In this document: one piece after another, positions 1 through 7,355 of the stretch
Layout of the letters: every line of letters begins with the position of its first letter
Numbering within the stretch: the stretch's first letter is position 1
Assembly: GCF_050107715.1 (NCBI RefSeq)
Contig: NZ_JBNILN010000014.1
Location: 23,851 to 87,850, forward strand
Direction: 5' to 3'
Length of the DNA stretch: 64,000 nucleotides
From: Metabacillus_B sp050107715
Lineage (GTDB): Bacteria > Bacillota > Bacilli > Bacillales > Bacillaceae
Notes under the pieces: generated by a model
What the model was told of the DNA's origin: nothing
What the model saw: the letters and a program-made list of their open reading frames with translations, nothing else
Databases searched by the model: none
Made by a program: the position numbers and the translations under genes

Positions 1-15
1 AAACTTCTAGAACAG

Positions 16-40
16 GAGAAGGTTAGCCTTCTCTTTTTTT
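16..40 (+). terminator. Intrinsic terminator at left edge
   Basis: A 7-bp stem (arms 16-22 and 27-33) with a four-base loop is followed by a run of T. It would end transcription of a gene lying left of the window. It also separates that gene from the toxin fragment that follows. Confidence 0.75.
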
Positions 41-49
41 GTGAACTAA

Positions 50-304
50 AGTAGACAAAATAAACAGGTTAATTGTCAAAATATTAAGAACTCAGAAAAA
101 TCATGGAATAGGTATGAAAAGCGACAAAAAGAACATGCAAAAAAGGGGCGATACACTTTTAGAGTTTTATCTAGGACAAAACCAGGTCGACAAGCAAGAA
201 GGTATGAGCAAAAATGGATAAATAGATTAGGTGGGCCAAACAACTTTTTAGAAAACAAGAGAAATGAGATTAGCCGAAAAAAATGGAGGAAGTATAAAAT
301 ATAA
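50..304 (+). pseudogene. C-terminal fragment of a probable polymorphic toxin, start lost
   Basis: An open frame runs from just after the stop at 47-49 to the TAA at 302-304, with no ATG start and no ribosome binding site, so the overlapping opposite-strand frame is not favoured. The translated product is about 84 residues, very basic and rich in Trp, Tyr and Arg. It includes the stretch GRYTFRVLSRTKPGRQARRY and ends with WINRLGGP about 25 residues before the stop. This composition and its position directly before an Imm26-like gene suggest the detached C-terminal toxin domain of a polymorphic toxin, a common arrangement in Bacillus LXG toxin loci. The toxin family was not identified. A terminator lies immediately upstream, so expression is doubtful. 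An alternative is random open sequence, but the codon pattern and the neighbouring gene argue against it. Confidence 0.5.
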
Positions 305-323
305 TTTGAAACAGGTGAAAAAA

Positions 324-1055
324 ATGGAAAAAATACTTTTAGGTGCTGTTACGATCAATTTTCCTGATGAAACTATTTCTTACTTTTATATATCGCAAGA
401 TTTCGTCTCAGTTCTAAATGCAGAAACTAATTTCAATGCTTTAAAAGACATTAGAAGTATTTTGAGAAATCGTCTGGAAGCAAGAGTGTATAAGAGACTA
501 GATTTTGACTCCGAAAGCGATTCTGTAGTGATAACAACGTCTAAAGGCGAACTTATTCTAAAAGTTGCCATCTTAATTAACCAACTTGCAAATATAGAGA
601 TTTCTAATCAAGAAGTTGAAAAAGCAAAAAGTCTAATAAACACTTACAAAAGACCAAAAAAGCAAAAATGGAAAGAAGGTACCGTTTTTACTGTACCTAT
701 GAAAAACAATTCATTTGTGCTCGCTCAAGTCTTAGAAAAAATAAATAGTTTTACAGCGTTTTGCGCATTTTATAATAATAGTTATACGGAATTGCCCAAT
801 GTTCATGATGAACTTTCAAGATTAAAGCCTAGCCTATTAATTACTATATTCACAGACAACTTAGATAATCATGTGTACAAAGTAATCGATCATTTCTCCC
901 CTATTGCTGTGGTTCCAGACAATGAAACAACCGAAGTGATACGTCTTTCATATTTTTACAGTTCCATATTAATAGAATTTGCTGAAGCTATGAATGGTAT
1001 AAGACAATTCGAGCCCCATCATGAGGAGATATTGGAGATGCAGCAAGAACATTGA
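324..1055 (+). CDS. Imm26-like immunity protein (putative)
   Basis: The protein is 243 residues from the ATG at 324, chosen because AGGTG sits about 7 bases upstream. An in-frame ATG at 264 has no ribosome binding site and would overlap the toxin fragment. The N-terminal half is unfamiliar. From about residue 110 the sequence contains WKEGTVFTVP, then an alternating hydrophobic pattern and an AFYN motif. This resembles the Imm26 family, whose members neutralise secreted or contact-dependent toxins. No signal peptide or membrane segment is seen, so it should be cytoplasmic. It follows the toxin remnant and is itself followed by a hairpin terminator, giving a small toxin-immunity cassette in which only immunity is intact. 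The family assignment rests on pattern recognition only. Confidence 0.55.
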   Translation: MEKILLGAVTINFPDETISYFYISQDFVSVLNAETNFNALKDIRSILRNRLEARVYKRLDFDSESDSVVITTSKGELILKVAILINQLANIEISNQEVEKAKSLINTYKRPKKQKWKEGTVFTVPMKNNSFVLAQVLEKINSFTAFCAFYNNSYTELPNVHDELSRLKPSLLITIFTDNLDNHVYKVIDHFSPIAVVPDNETTEVIRLSYFYSSILIEFAEAMNGIRQFEPHHEEILEMQQEH

Positions 1056-1758
1056 GGAACGTATTTTGTGACATGGGGACAGGTTCCTCTAGTAAAGCTC
1101 TAAAGAGAGAAATTCTCTGCGGGGCTTTTCTTTATGTATATAAGTTAAGCATTGGCCTTGAGAAAAGAAGGACAGGGACCCCGCCCTTAAGTTTGAGTAC
1201 AACTAGAATTAGGTGACATTGATATATAGTTCTAAATAGACCTAGTTTTGTCACCCAGCATTGATCCAAGACTTCACCATTAGCTTTTATATACTTCGGT
1301 ACATTAGACGGTGATTATGATTACACTCAACTGAAAAGTCCTTGTTCGGGCGGAAGTAAGGAATAACCCTCCTACATTCAAATTTCAGATGGTCCTACAT
1401 ACACATGGGAATGCATACGGACGCAAAATTTGATGATGAGATGTATCACTATTTAACTGGTTTAATTGCAAAAGTTTCTGGAAAAGATTTAAAACAGAAA
1501 CTCTATAGCCATTCCATCTGTACAGGAAAGTATCCCTGTTTGATAAGCTCTTTCTATACATTTTCACCAATAATTCGGATAATTTCTTTCACCTCTTTTC
1601 CCAAGCTCTCCCCCTAAGTTGTTATCATTTACCAAAATCAAAACAAGTATAAAGAGGTATTATAGAAAATTAAGGGGTAGAAAAGATGGCGGAATCAGGA
1701 GTTATTGATAGAAAAGGCTAAAAATGATTAAGAAATATCTTAGAAAGGAACGGTAACA
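1056..1758. other. Gene-poor gap with decayed repeat and reading-frame debris
   Basis: After the terminator the stretch contains GGGGACAGG-like (1076-1085) and GGACAGGGACCCCG-like (about 1170) pieces. An inverted pair, GGTGACA (1212-1218) and TGTCACC (1249-1255), is also present. This looks like an old REP-type or transposase-associated repeat. Between about 1280 and 1620 there are short open frames, ending at about 1365 and 1617, with protein-like composition but no recognisable family. I read them as fragments of lost genes. No intact gene was recognised. Confidence 0.4.
1094..1133 (+). terminator. Terminator after the immunity gene
   Basis: AAAGCTC (1094-1100) pairs with GGGCTTT (1122-1128), with an inner AGAGAA/TTCTCT hairpin, followed by T-rich sequence. 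It ends the immunity-gene transcript. Confidence 0.65.
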
Positions 1759-2922
1759 GTGCCTCAAGAGGTAATTGACAAAAATATGATTCATCCAAAA
1801 ATTAAACACTTAAATGATAAACAAATTCAAAAATTGATAGAGAGATACTACAAGGAAGAAAGAATACAGTCCCTTATTGATGAATACAAGATAGACATAA
1901 GACCAAACGGGCTCGTAACGTTATTCCCGCCTATCATTTCAGAAAAAGTCTGTCCTTACTGCATGTCACACCTAGTAGAAAAACGCCGTTCTAGAAGCAC
2001 GACAAGATCGCAAGAATGTTTGGAGTGTGGGCATTATGAAGGGCAGGCTACATGCATGTGCGATAATTGCTTCCAAATGCGAAAAAAAGAAATAGAAAAC
2101 GAGAAGTGTATAAAATGCGAAAAAATAAAAGTGGCTTATGATCCTGAAAAGTTTAAAGCCATTACGGAGGAAAGTTTAACGAAAAAGCAACGTCTCTATC
2201 TGGCAAGTGTACTGAGGGCAGCGGTAAGCGAAGATTTTGGCTACATAAATCCTCTCAATGAATTTGCCGAGGTTATTTCGCCGACTCCAACATTAGCAAT
2301 AGAGATGGTTACGGAGTTATTAGATTACCATATCATTATTCCTTATAGTGGTTCGACTTTGACTGCGTATAAAGAATCAAATCTTTTACCGAATATTTAC
2401 AATGCTTTTAGTGTTTACTATTTATTGAATGTTGAATCTCCCAAAGAAAAGGAACATCTTATCCACTGTTTGTTGAATCCTGAACCAGCCATTTTTATAG
2501 AGGATCAGGAGTTTCGGTATGTAACATGGAAACGCATTGCCCGTGAAGAATGCATGCAATACTTAATTCACAGTCTAAAAAAAGTGGGTTTTGAATTTAA
2601 TCCTGGCAAAAAAACGATTGCAGTTGTGAATGGGCTTCTTGATTACTTTTCAACATCCCAGATTTTCGGAATTATATTTCGGTCAATGGCTAACGGAACG
2701 AAATTATATCAGGAAAAAAAAATAGAAAAAGAAAACGCAGCGAATTTCGTCATCAATCAATGTCAAACATATGGAGAACGAGCCATAGCGGAAGGATGGG
2801 ATCTCACCCGATACAGAAGGGATTTTGATCTTCCACAAACTAAAATCAGTGAAATTTTTTATGATCGTTTGTTACAAATTGGATCTTTGGGCTTTGATCA
2901 GGTACCTACAAAAGACATCTGA
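1759..2922 (+). CDS. Cysteine-rich protein of unknown function
   Basis: The protein is 387 residues with a GTG start at 1759 preceded by AAAGGAA. I do not recognise the family. Residues 1-60 are helical and charged. Residues 65-120 carry four cysteine pairs (C65/C68, C87/C90, C101/C104 and C117/C120, plus C99), typical of two zinc ribbons or one treble-clef-like module. The remaining 260 residues look mostly alpha-helical with hydrophobic and aromatic patches and no catalytic motif I can name. There is no signal peptide or membrane helix. A terminator follows, so it is probably transcribed alone. The presence of zinc ribbons in an accessory region fits a nucleic-acid-binding or regulatory role, but that is inference. 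Confidence 0.7.
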   Translation: MPQEVIDKNMIHPKIKHLNDKQIQKLIERYYKEERIQSLIDEYKIDIRPNGLVTLFPPIISEKVCPYCMSHLVEKRRSRSTTRSQECLECGHYEGQATCMCDNCFQMRKKEIENEKCIKCEKIKVAYDPEKFKAITEESLTKKQRLYLASVLRAAVSEDFGYINPLNEFAEVISPTPTLAIEMVTELLDYHIIIPYSGSTLTAYKESNLLPNIYNAFSVYYLLNVESPKEKEHLIHCLLNPEPAIFIEDQEFRYVTWKRIAREECMQYLIHSLKKVGFEFNPGKKTIAVVNGLLDYFSTSQIFGIIFRSMANGTKLYQEKKIEKENAANFVINQCQTYGERAIAEGWDLTRYRRDFDLPQTKISEIFYDRLLQIGSLGFDQVPTKDI

Positions 2923-2966
2923 AGCTAAAGAACTAAAAAAATTTCCTCACTCTGGAGTTCTGCGTG

Positions 2967-2994
2967 AAAAGGCATTAAGGAAGGCCTTTTTTTA
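2967..2994 (+). terminator. Terminator after the cysteine-rich gene
   Basis: AAGGC (2969-2973) and GCCTT (2984-2988) form a short stem followed by seven or eight T residues. Confidence 0.6.
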
Positions 2995-3029
2995 AAAGGC
3001 TCTTTTCGCATAGGTTGTTGCTATTTTGC

Positions 3030-3180
3030 CCAGCTTATAGGAGGTGTAGATTCATTGCTCAAAAGGCTGGAAAAGGTCTTGTTAAAGCAAAAGAAATTGA
3101 TGCAGTTATCGGAAGCTATATTGACCCGTCTTCATTGTTATGCACAGATGCAGCCAAAGCAGATAGACCATATGCTCCTC
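3030..3180 (+). pseudogene. IS1595-type (ISXO2-like) transposase remnant
   Basis: In the frame of position 3015 the translation reads QKAGKGLVKAKEIDAVIGSY followed by IDPSSLLCTDAAKA. This matches my recollection of the DDE transposase core of IS1595-family (ISXO2-like) elements, including the region of the catalytic TD. Only about 50 residues remain. The upstream and downstream parts have lost similarity, and no terminal inverted repeats or target duplication were found. It is a decayed insertion sequence in the 343-bp gap between the cysteine-rich gene and the SDR gene, a gap that otherwise holds only the terminator. Confidence 0.6.
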
Positions 3181-3266
3181 AACGCTTGCCAAAATTCCAT
3201 TACTGTCTCTTACGTAGGTATAAAAAACAGCCATTCCAATTAGAAACGGCTGTTGTATTTAATCTC

Positions 3267-4046
3267 TTATTTACCTAAAAATCCACCTTCTGATTTGATA
3301 ATTTGACCAGTAATCCATTCAGAGTCATTACTAGCCAAAAAGCAAATTAGTTTTGCAGCATCTGAAGGAACACCTACTCTACCCATTGGGAATAGATTTG
3401 ATAAATGAGCTTTAATATCTTCATCCATCCAACCCGTATCAGTAGGACCAGGGTTAACAGAATTCACTGTTATTCCAATAGGAGCTAAACCTACCGATAA
3501 TGGCTCAGTAATGGCAATAATGGCTCCTTTAGTGGCAATGTAAGCTAAGTTGTTAGGGTCTGGTCCACCTGAAACTAAGTTAATAATCCTGCCACCTTTT
3601 TGTCCTGAGAAGGTTTTTTCATACCTTTTTGCAAATTCTGTGCTTAATAAGATAGTGCCATAATTATTCACCTGATAATGTTGGTGAAGAATGTCAGCAT
3701 TTAAACTTTTAAAGTCTGATGGCGATTCGTAAGTTGCATTATTTACAAGAATTGAGGGAGTCCCCATAGTTCTCTCTACTTCATTTAGTAGTTTCACTGA
3801 AGAGTCGGGTTCTGATAAATTCAATTCCATGTGGTAGCATCTAGTGCCTATAATGGCTAGTTTATCAGCTAAAAGCTTTGGAAACTCTAGTTCAATTCCA
3901 TTTCCTTCATTCTCATCGAAAGGACTCCAATGAGTAAAGAAAATATCTGCACCAGCCTCTGCTAAAGACAAACAAACGGCTGCTCCAATTCCATTAGCTC
4001 GACTTGCTCCAGTCACAATCGCTATTTTACCTTTGAGATTTGTCAA
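3267..4046 (-). CDS. SDR family oxidoreductase
   Basis: The protein is 259 residues, the usual size of classical short-chain dehydrogenases/reductases. The start is a TTG at 4046 with GGAGGG six bases upstream. The NAD(P)-binding motif TGASRANGIG lies at residues 12-21, NNA at 102-104, a candidate catalytic Ser159, and Tyr169/Lys173 in YIATK, with the PG motif at 199-200. It catalyses NAD(P)H-dependent reduction or oxidation of a carbonyl or alcohol, with substrate unknown. FabG-like 3-ketoacyl reductases and sugar dehydrogenases are both possible. There is an insertion at residues 41-50 (Asp/Glu/Asn rich) after the second strand, where cofactor specificity is set. It stands alone on the minus strand, with no operon partner. 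Confidence 0.85.
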   Translation of the reverse strand: MTNLKGKIAIVTGASRANGIGAAVCLSLAEAGADIFFTHWSPFDENEGNGIELEFPKLLADKLAIIGTRCYHMELNLSEPDSSVKLLNEVERTMGTPSILVNNATYESPSDFKSLNADILHQHYQVNNYGTILLSTEFAKRYEKTFSGQKGGRIINLVSGGPDPNNLAYIATKGAIIAITEPLSVGLAPIGITVNSVNPGPTDTGWMDEDIKAHLSNLFPMGRVGVPSDAAKLICFLASNDSEWITGQIIKSEGGFLGK

Positions 4047-4375
4047 TATATACCCTCCAATAAGTAAAGTTAAATTAAGAGTAGATTATAGACATACTTT
4101 ACTAATATTAGAGAGTTGCCATAAACAAATTCTCCTTCCTTACCTTTTATTAAGGCTTAGTATTATTTCATCACTATTATATAAGACAAGGAATATAAAT
4201 ACTCTTTATTTAATCCAATTAGCAACAATGCTTACGAAAAGAGCCTTTTTATAAAACGATGTAGCCAGAATAAATGAGCACGGTTTGTCAGAAATCATTC
4301 GGATTTAAGGTTGTGTATGATTTAGGAAAATGAAAAACATAACTTATATAAATTGCAGTTAGTGGAGGTGTAATA

Positions 4376-4693
4376 ATGTCTGGTTCAAACGGAGATTTTC
4401 ACACTAAAAATGAAATAAAAAAACTTTCACACAATCAAAAGAGGGTGAAACACATGACCACAGTCCAAAGTTGGGAAACTGGTTTAGGGGTTCGTATTCC
4501 TAGCCAATTCGCAAAAGACCTTTCCATACAAAACGGTTCTCAAATTGAACTTGAACTCTTAGAACGCGGATTGATCATGCGCCCTACCATAAATAAACCA
4601 ACGTTGGATGATTTGTTAGCACAAACGAAAGGAAAACCAAATCCACACTTAGATTATGACTTTGGACTTCCAAAGGGGAAGGAATTTAATTAA
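4376..4693 (+). CDS. MazE/AbrB-type antitoxin, orphan
   Basis: The frame gives 105 residues from the ATG at 4376, which has an excellent GGAGGTG site. A second in-frame ATG at 4454 (GAGGGTG six bases upstream) gives a 79-residue protein that matches the usual size of MazE/PemI antitoxins. The swapped-hairpin AbrB fold begins at TTVQSWETGLGVRIP and ends in the typical C-terminal tail DYDFGLPKGKEF that binds the toxin. In the family it represses its own operon and neutralises a MazF RNase. Here no MazF frame follows; the next 300 bp contain only a terminator. The first 26 residues (Asn/Lys/Ser rich) are not part of the family. Both starts may be used. Confidence 0.8.
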   Translation: MSGSNGDFHTKNEIKKLSHNQKRVKHMTTVQSWETGLGVRIPSQFAKDLSIQNGSQIELELLERGLIMRPTINKPTLDDLLAQTKGKPNPHLDYDFGLPKGKEFN

Positions 4694-5008
4694 GTACACT
4701 CGGCATCTCAAGTCGCGACACAAAAAATTTAGAGGTGAAAAGTATCTATTGTATTGTTTTAACCTATAGGCATATAATCGGAAATCGGACTGTTTACAGT
4801 CAGACAGTCAACAAAAGATATGTAATAACAGCCCAAGTTAAATCACAGGTAGGAAGACGGGTATAGCAGGCACGAAACATCAGGAATACAGATCAGAATT
4901 ACCATAATTGCTCATTTCGCACTTGTACTAACAGGAGCGATCTTTTATCAGGTCGCTTCTGTTTTTTAACTGTTTTTTAACACAATAGAACAGTCTCTGC
5001 AAAGGCAA
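4694..5008. other. Gap where a mazF toxin would be expected
   Basis: There is no open frame with MazF character on either strand. Apart from the terminator at 4931-4967 nothing else was recognised, and the convergent gene on the minus strand ends at 5009. Confidence 0.6.
4931..4967 (+). terminator. Strong terminator downstream of the MazE gene
   Basis: ACAGGAGCGA (4931-4940) pairs with TCGCTTCTGT (4953-4962), with one G-U pair, followed by TTTTTT. Confidence 0.75.
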
Positions 5009-5686
5009 TTAGGCCATTACCGGTGTCGTATGTGTGTAACGTACAGTGAATAGCGGATCAATCTGATAATGGAACGTCGTAATCGCTCTATTTTGCTGTT
5101 GAAGTTGCTGGATTACCTCTGTGATCTCTTGGTTCGCTTCATCCGTCCCATGAGTGTTGACCTGATCTATCGATGCGCCCGTAGGGGTCAACACGGCCAA
5201 ATCAACTTTACTTCCATTTCCCATCACCGTTCCATCAAACGGCAGACGGATTTGAAATTCAAATGTGTTCTGATCAGCTGGATGAACGTTATAAATCTTG
5301 TAATCATAATGAATCTCGTATACATGTTGACTCCCTACTTTCGCCAGCAATTGAAGCGGGGTCTTTATAAGTGCTGAACGAAGTAGCAACCGGGCTATAT
5401 CCTGAGAGGTCTCCAGTGTATTACCAGAGGTTGCAGCCTCTACCACGTTGTCTGTGCCTGTCATTAGTTCAGAAGCGAGATACGGCCTGAATTCAAGTCC
5501 TTCCGACTTAATTAGAGCCATATGTACGTCTGACAATGAGTTACCGTTCGGAACATAATAATCATCCACCAATGGTCCATCTGTCATAATCGTGGTAAAC
5601 ACCGTAACCATGTCATGATTCCCACCATTAAAACGAGAATGGTCACGTACTAAAACTGTTGCTTGCTGAGAAATCAAATTCACCAA
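5009..5686 (-). CDS. Hypothetical protein, beta-rich, unknown family
   Basis: The protein is about 225 residues. The longest frame begins with a GTG at 5695, but AAGGAG touches that codon. The TTG at 5686, seven bases from AAGGAG, or the next GTG at 5683 is a better start. I do not recognise the family. The sequence has many alternating hydrophobic residues (VTVFTTIMT, FEFQIRLPF, FHYQIDPLFTVRYTH), suggesting a beta-sandwich. A Gln-rich coil (QQLQQQ) lies near the C-terminus. There are only isolated charged clusters, no cysteines, no signal peptide and no membrane helix. It stands alone in the accessory region next to the repeat array. A phage-structural or surface-related origin is possible but unproven. 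Confidence 0.6.
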   Translation of the reverse strand: MVNLISQQATVLVRDHSRFNGGNHDMVTVFTTIMTDGPLVDDYYVPNGNSLSDVHMALIKSEGLEFRPYLASELMTGTDNVVEAATSGNTLETSQDIARLLLRSALIKTPLQLLAKVGSQHVYEIHYDYKIYNVHPADQNTFEFQIRLPFDGTVMGNGSKVDLAVLTPTGASIDQVNTHGTDEANQEITEVIQQLQQQNRAITTFHYQIDPLFTVRYTHTTPVMA

Positions 5687-5805
5687 ACCAATCACTCCTT
5701 ATTTGTTACGTGGTAAAAGGAGACTGAAAATATGCAAAATGGTTAACTTTACCATATATAGCATAACTTATATGTAAAAAAAAGTAAACTGTTTAATAGA
5801 TTGCA

Positions 5806-6171
5806 ATGTTCCTGGTTTGTTCCTTTTTAGGGTCAAAATGTTCCTTTTTACCCCCGAAATGTTCCTTATTTGGACCAAAACAGGCCGGATTTCGAAGAAA
5901 TGCGCAGCGAACCGGCCCGGTCTGGGCTGCCCGGAGTCACGCCAAAAAGGGTCAGATGCTACCATTTGTTCCTTTTTCACCCCGAATGTTCCTGCATTGC
6001 TCCTGGTTTTTCACGCCAAAAAGGAACGACTAAATCCTTATACATCAAGGGCTCAGAGAAACGTGTTCCTTTGTTCCTTCTTTTTTTAATCAAAGACTAG
6101 AAAAAATAAATATATATAGATGCATGTTACGCATATAAAGGTTTCCCGAAAAAACCAGGAACTAAGGAACA
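5806..6171. repeat. Phased TGTTCC-T-tract repeat array
   Basis: Three consecutive 21-bp units start at 5817, 5838 and 5859, each WTGTTCCTT followed by a T/A tract and about nine variable bases. A short 11-bp unit precedes them at 5806. A second cluster starts at 5966, 5986 and 5997, with spacings of 20 and 11. A third pair (6064 and 6072) is repeated in inverted form at 6158-6170, giving an imperfect inverted repeat (6064-6087 and 6148-6171). Spacings are close to whole or double helical turns. No gene is associated with the array. Confidence 0.7.
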
Positions 6172-6400
6172 TATCTCGATTCTAAACCATTATTGGCCTT
6201 TTAGTTTCCGTTTAATCGGAGATACCCTATGACTTCTTGAGAGCTATTCACCGCGTAAGTCCATAATTATTCAAGTGGTTTGCCCAATTGGTTTCTCAAC
6301 TCGCTCGGCGTGAACCTCAATCTATATGATGTGACTCGTACATTTGTAAAACTAATCGAACATTCCTCTAAAATTTGTCTACTGGTTAAAAGCAAAATAA

Positions 6401-6433
6401 AGAGCAGTGAAAATATCGTACACTGCTTTTTCT
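6401..6433 (+). terminator. Terminator-like hairpin without a gene
   Basis: AGCAGTG (6403-6409) pairs with CACTGCT (6421-6427), followed by TTTT. No gene precedes it on the plus strand within 1.4 kb, so it may be a relic. Confidence 0.5.
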
Positions 6434-6468
6434 CTAGCATATAGGTTGTTCAAGCACTGTCACTTTTA

Positions 6469-6528
6469 TTGGTAGTGAAACACCCACTTTTAGAGCTCGC
6501 ATTTTTGGCAGCGAAACGCCCTCTTTTA
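6469..6528. repeat. Two tandem 36-bp units
   Basis: TTGGTAGTGAAACACCC at 6469 and TTGGCAGCGAAACGCCC at 6505 are followed in both copies by a CTTTTA tract. Differences are mostly transitions, consistent with an old duplication or the multiple end-repeats of an IS21-like element. Confidence 0.5.
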
Positions 6529-6780
6529 AAAATCACCTTTTCGGTTTCATAACAGGATAATTACATTCTCTTTAGATTATTATGATTTCCCTGCATTATT
6601 CAGTCAAGAGAAAAAACAAGTGTTAGTTAAAAAGAATTGCGCTCTGTAAGCATCTAAAACAACTGTAATGTATCTTTCCACTTCAATTCAAATTTAGTCT
6701 GTGAATATACCGTGCTCTTACGGATATACTTCGATCTTTCTCTCTGCACCGGGCCGCTGAATCAAAGCATTTTTGTTCAC

Positions 6781-6814
6781 AAAAAAAGCTGGGCTAAACC
6801 AACCCGGCTTTTTC
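6781..6814 (-). terminator. Bidirectional terminator after the excisionase-like gene
   Basis: AAAAAGCTGGG pairs with CCCGGCTTTTT around a short loop. The A-run on one side and the T-run on the other allow termination in both directions. On the minus strand it lies about 95 bp beyond the gene ending at 6908. Confidence 0.75.
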
Positions 6815-6907
6815 AGTATTTTTATTTACGGATATTGTTTATTTATGTTCCAGCCTTTTGTACGTAAGATACCGCCTGCCAGCGATTAATTTGTTTTAAA
6901 TATAGTG

Positions 6908-7183
6908 TCACTTTTTATATTTACACATAAATTTTACTACATCCTCACGATCTACCAGCACCTTTCCTTCCAGCTCGATAACCGGTAATCCAAGCTTCTC
7001 TAATTTTTGCAAATAACAGAATGAAATGCCTATAAATTCACAGCATTGCTTTTTGGTCATGAATCTCCTCACTCCGCTATCCCGTTTAGCAGCTTCAAAT
7101 GCCTCTTGACTAAGTTCATAAAAAAATTCGAAATATTTACCTTTAAACTCTTCTGAGACCTCCAGAGGAATGAATCCATCCAT
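6908..7183 (-). CDS. Excisionase-like winged-helix DNA-binding protein
   Basis: The protein is 91 residues from the ATG at 7183, with GGAGGTGA upstream. The C-terminal half (about residues 42-88, beginning MTKKQCCEFIGIS) has the layout of MerR-like/Xis helix-turn-helix domains. In these a helix-turn-helix is followed by a wing (PVIELEGKVLVDREDVVKF) that ends in the 'read, then DREDV' pattern common in small phage excisionases and DNA-binding domains. It would bind DNA near the attachment site and direct the recombinase toward excision. It is transcribed divergently from the XRE repressor and integrase and shares the operator region with them. The alternative is a simple accessory regulator of the element. 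Confidence 0.7.
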   Translation of the reverse strand: MDGFIPLEVSEEFKGKYFEFFYELSQEAFEAAKRDSGVRRFMTKKQCCEFIGISFCYLQKLEKLGLPVIELEGKVLVDREDVVKFMCKYKK

Positions 7184-7215
7184 TCGTTTATCTCACCTCC
7201 CCCTATTATCTATCT

Positions 7216-7230
7216 TTACTTATTAAGTAA
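7216..7230. promoter_or_regulatory. Palindromic operator candidate O1
   Basis: TTACTTATTAAGTAA is a perfect 15-bp palindrome about a central base. It lies 33 bp from the excisionase start in the divergent intergenic region and resembles the site at 7294. It is a likely binding site for the adjacent XRE repressor. Confidence 0.55.
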
Positions 7231-7293
7231 TTTATTTGCTAACTTTATTATACAATAAATACCATTTATATACAATACTTTAGTTAGAAATAT

Positions 7294-7308
7294 ATTTACT
7301 TAGTAAAT
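7294..7308. promoter_or_regulatory. Palindromic operator candidate O2
   Basis: ATTTACTTAGTAAAT is a perfect palindrome sharing the TTACTTA core with the site at 7216. A partial ACTTTAGTTA lies between them. It lies 48 bp upstream of the repressor gene, where it could autoregulate that gene. Confidence 0.55.
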
Positions 7309-7355
7309 TAAATATGTGATAATAATTATATAAACTTAAAGGCGAGGTAACCTTA

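Larger units (their letters stand above)
5687..6907. other. 1.2-kb gene-free stretch with repeats
   Basis: No convincing coding region is present on either strand; the open frames at 5768-6100 merely follow the repeat units. The stretch contains the TGTTCC array (5806-6171), a GC-rich core at 5880-5945 with GGCCGG/CCGGCC arms (5883-5888 and 5912-5917), a terminator-like hairpin at 6401-6433, two copies of a 36-bp unit at 6469-6528, and a bidirectional terminator at 6781-6814. Nothing was recognised in about 6180-6390 or 6550-6770. Confidence 0.6.

Noticed and set aside
1385..1617. Small frames of 61-70 residues in the gap after the immunity gene
   Set aside because: There is no convincing ribosome binding site or recognised domain; they are described only as possible debris.
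5806..6000. A CRISPR array
   Set aside because: Repeats are only seven to nine bases with 11-21 bp spacing and no cas genes, unlike 28-37-bp CRISPR repeats with similar-sized spacers.
5806..6100. Open frames of 75-90 residues over the TGTTCC repeats
   Set aside because: They encode MFL/CSF-type repeats because the DNA itself is periodic. No ribosome binding site or family similarity is seen, and three frames are open at once.
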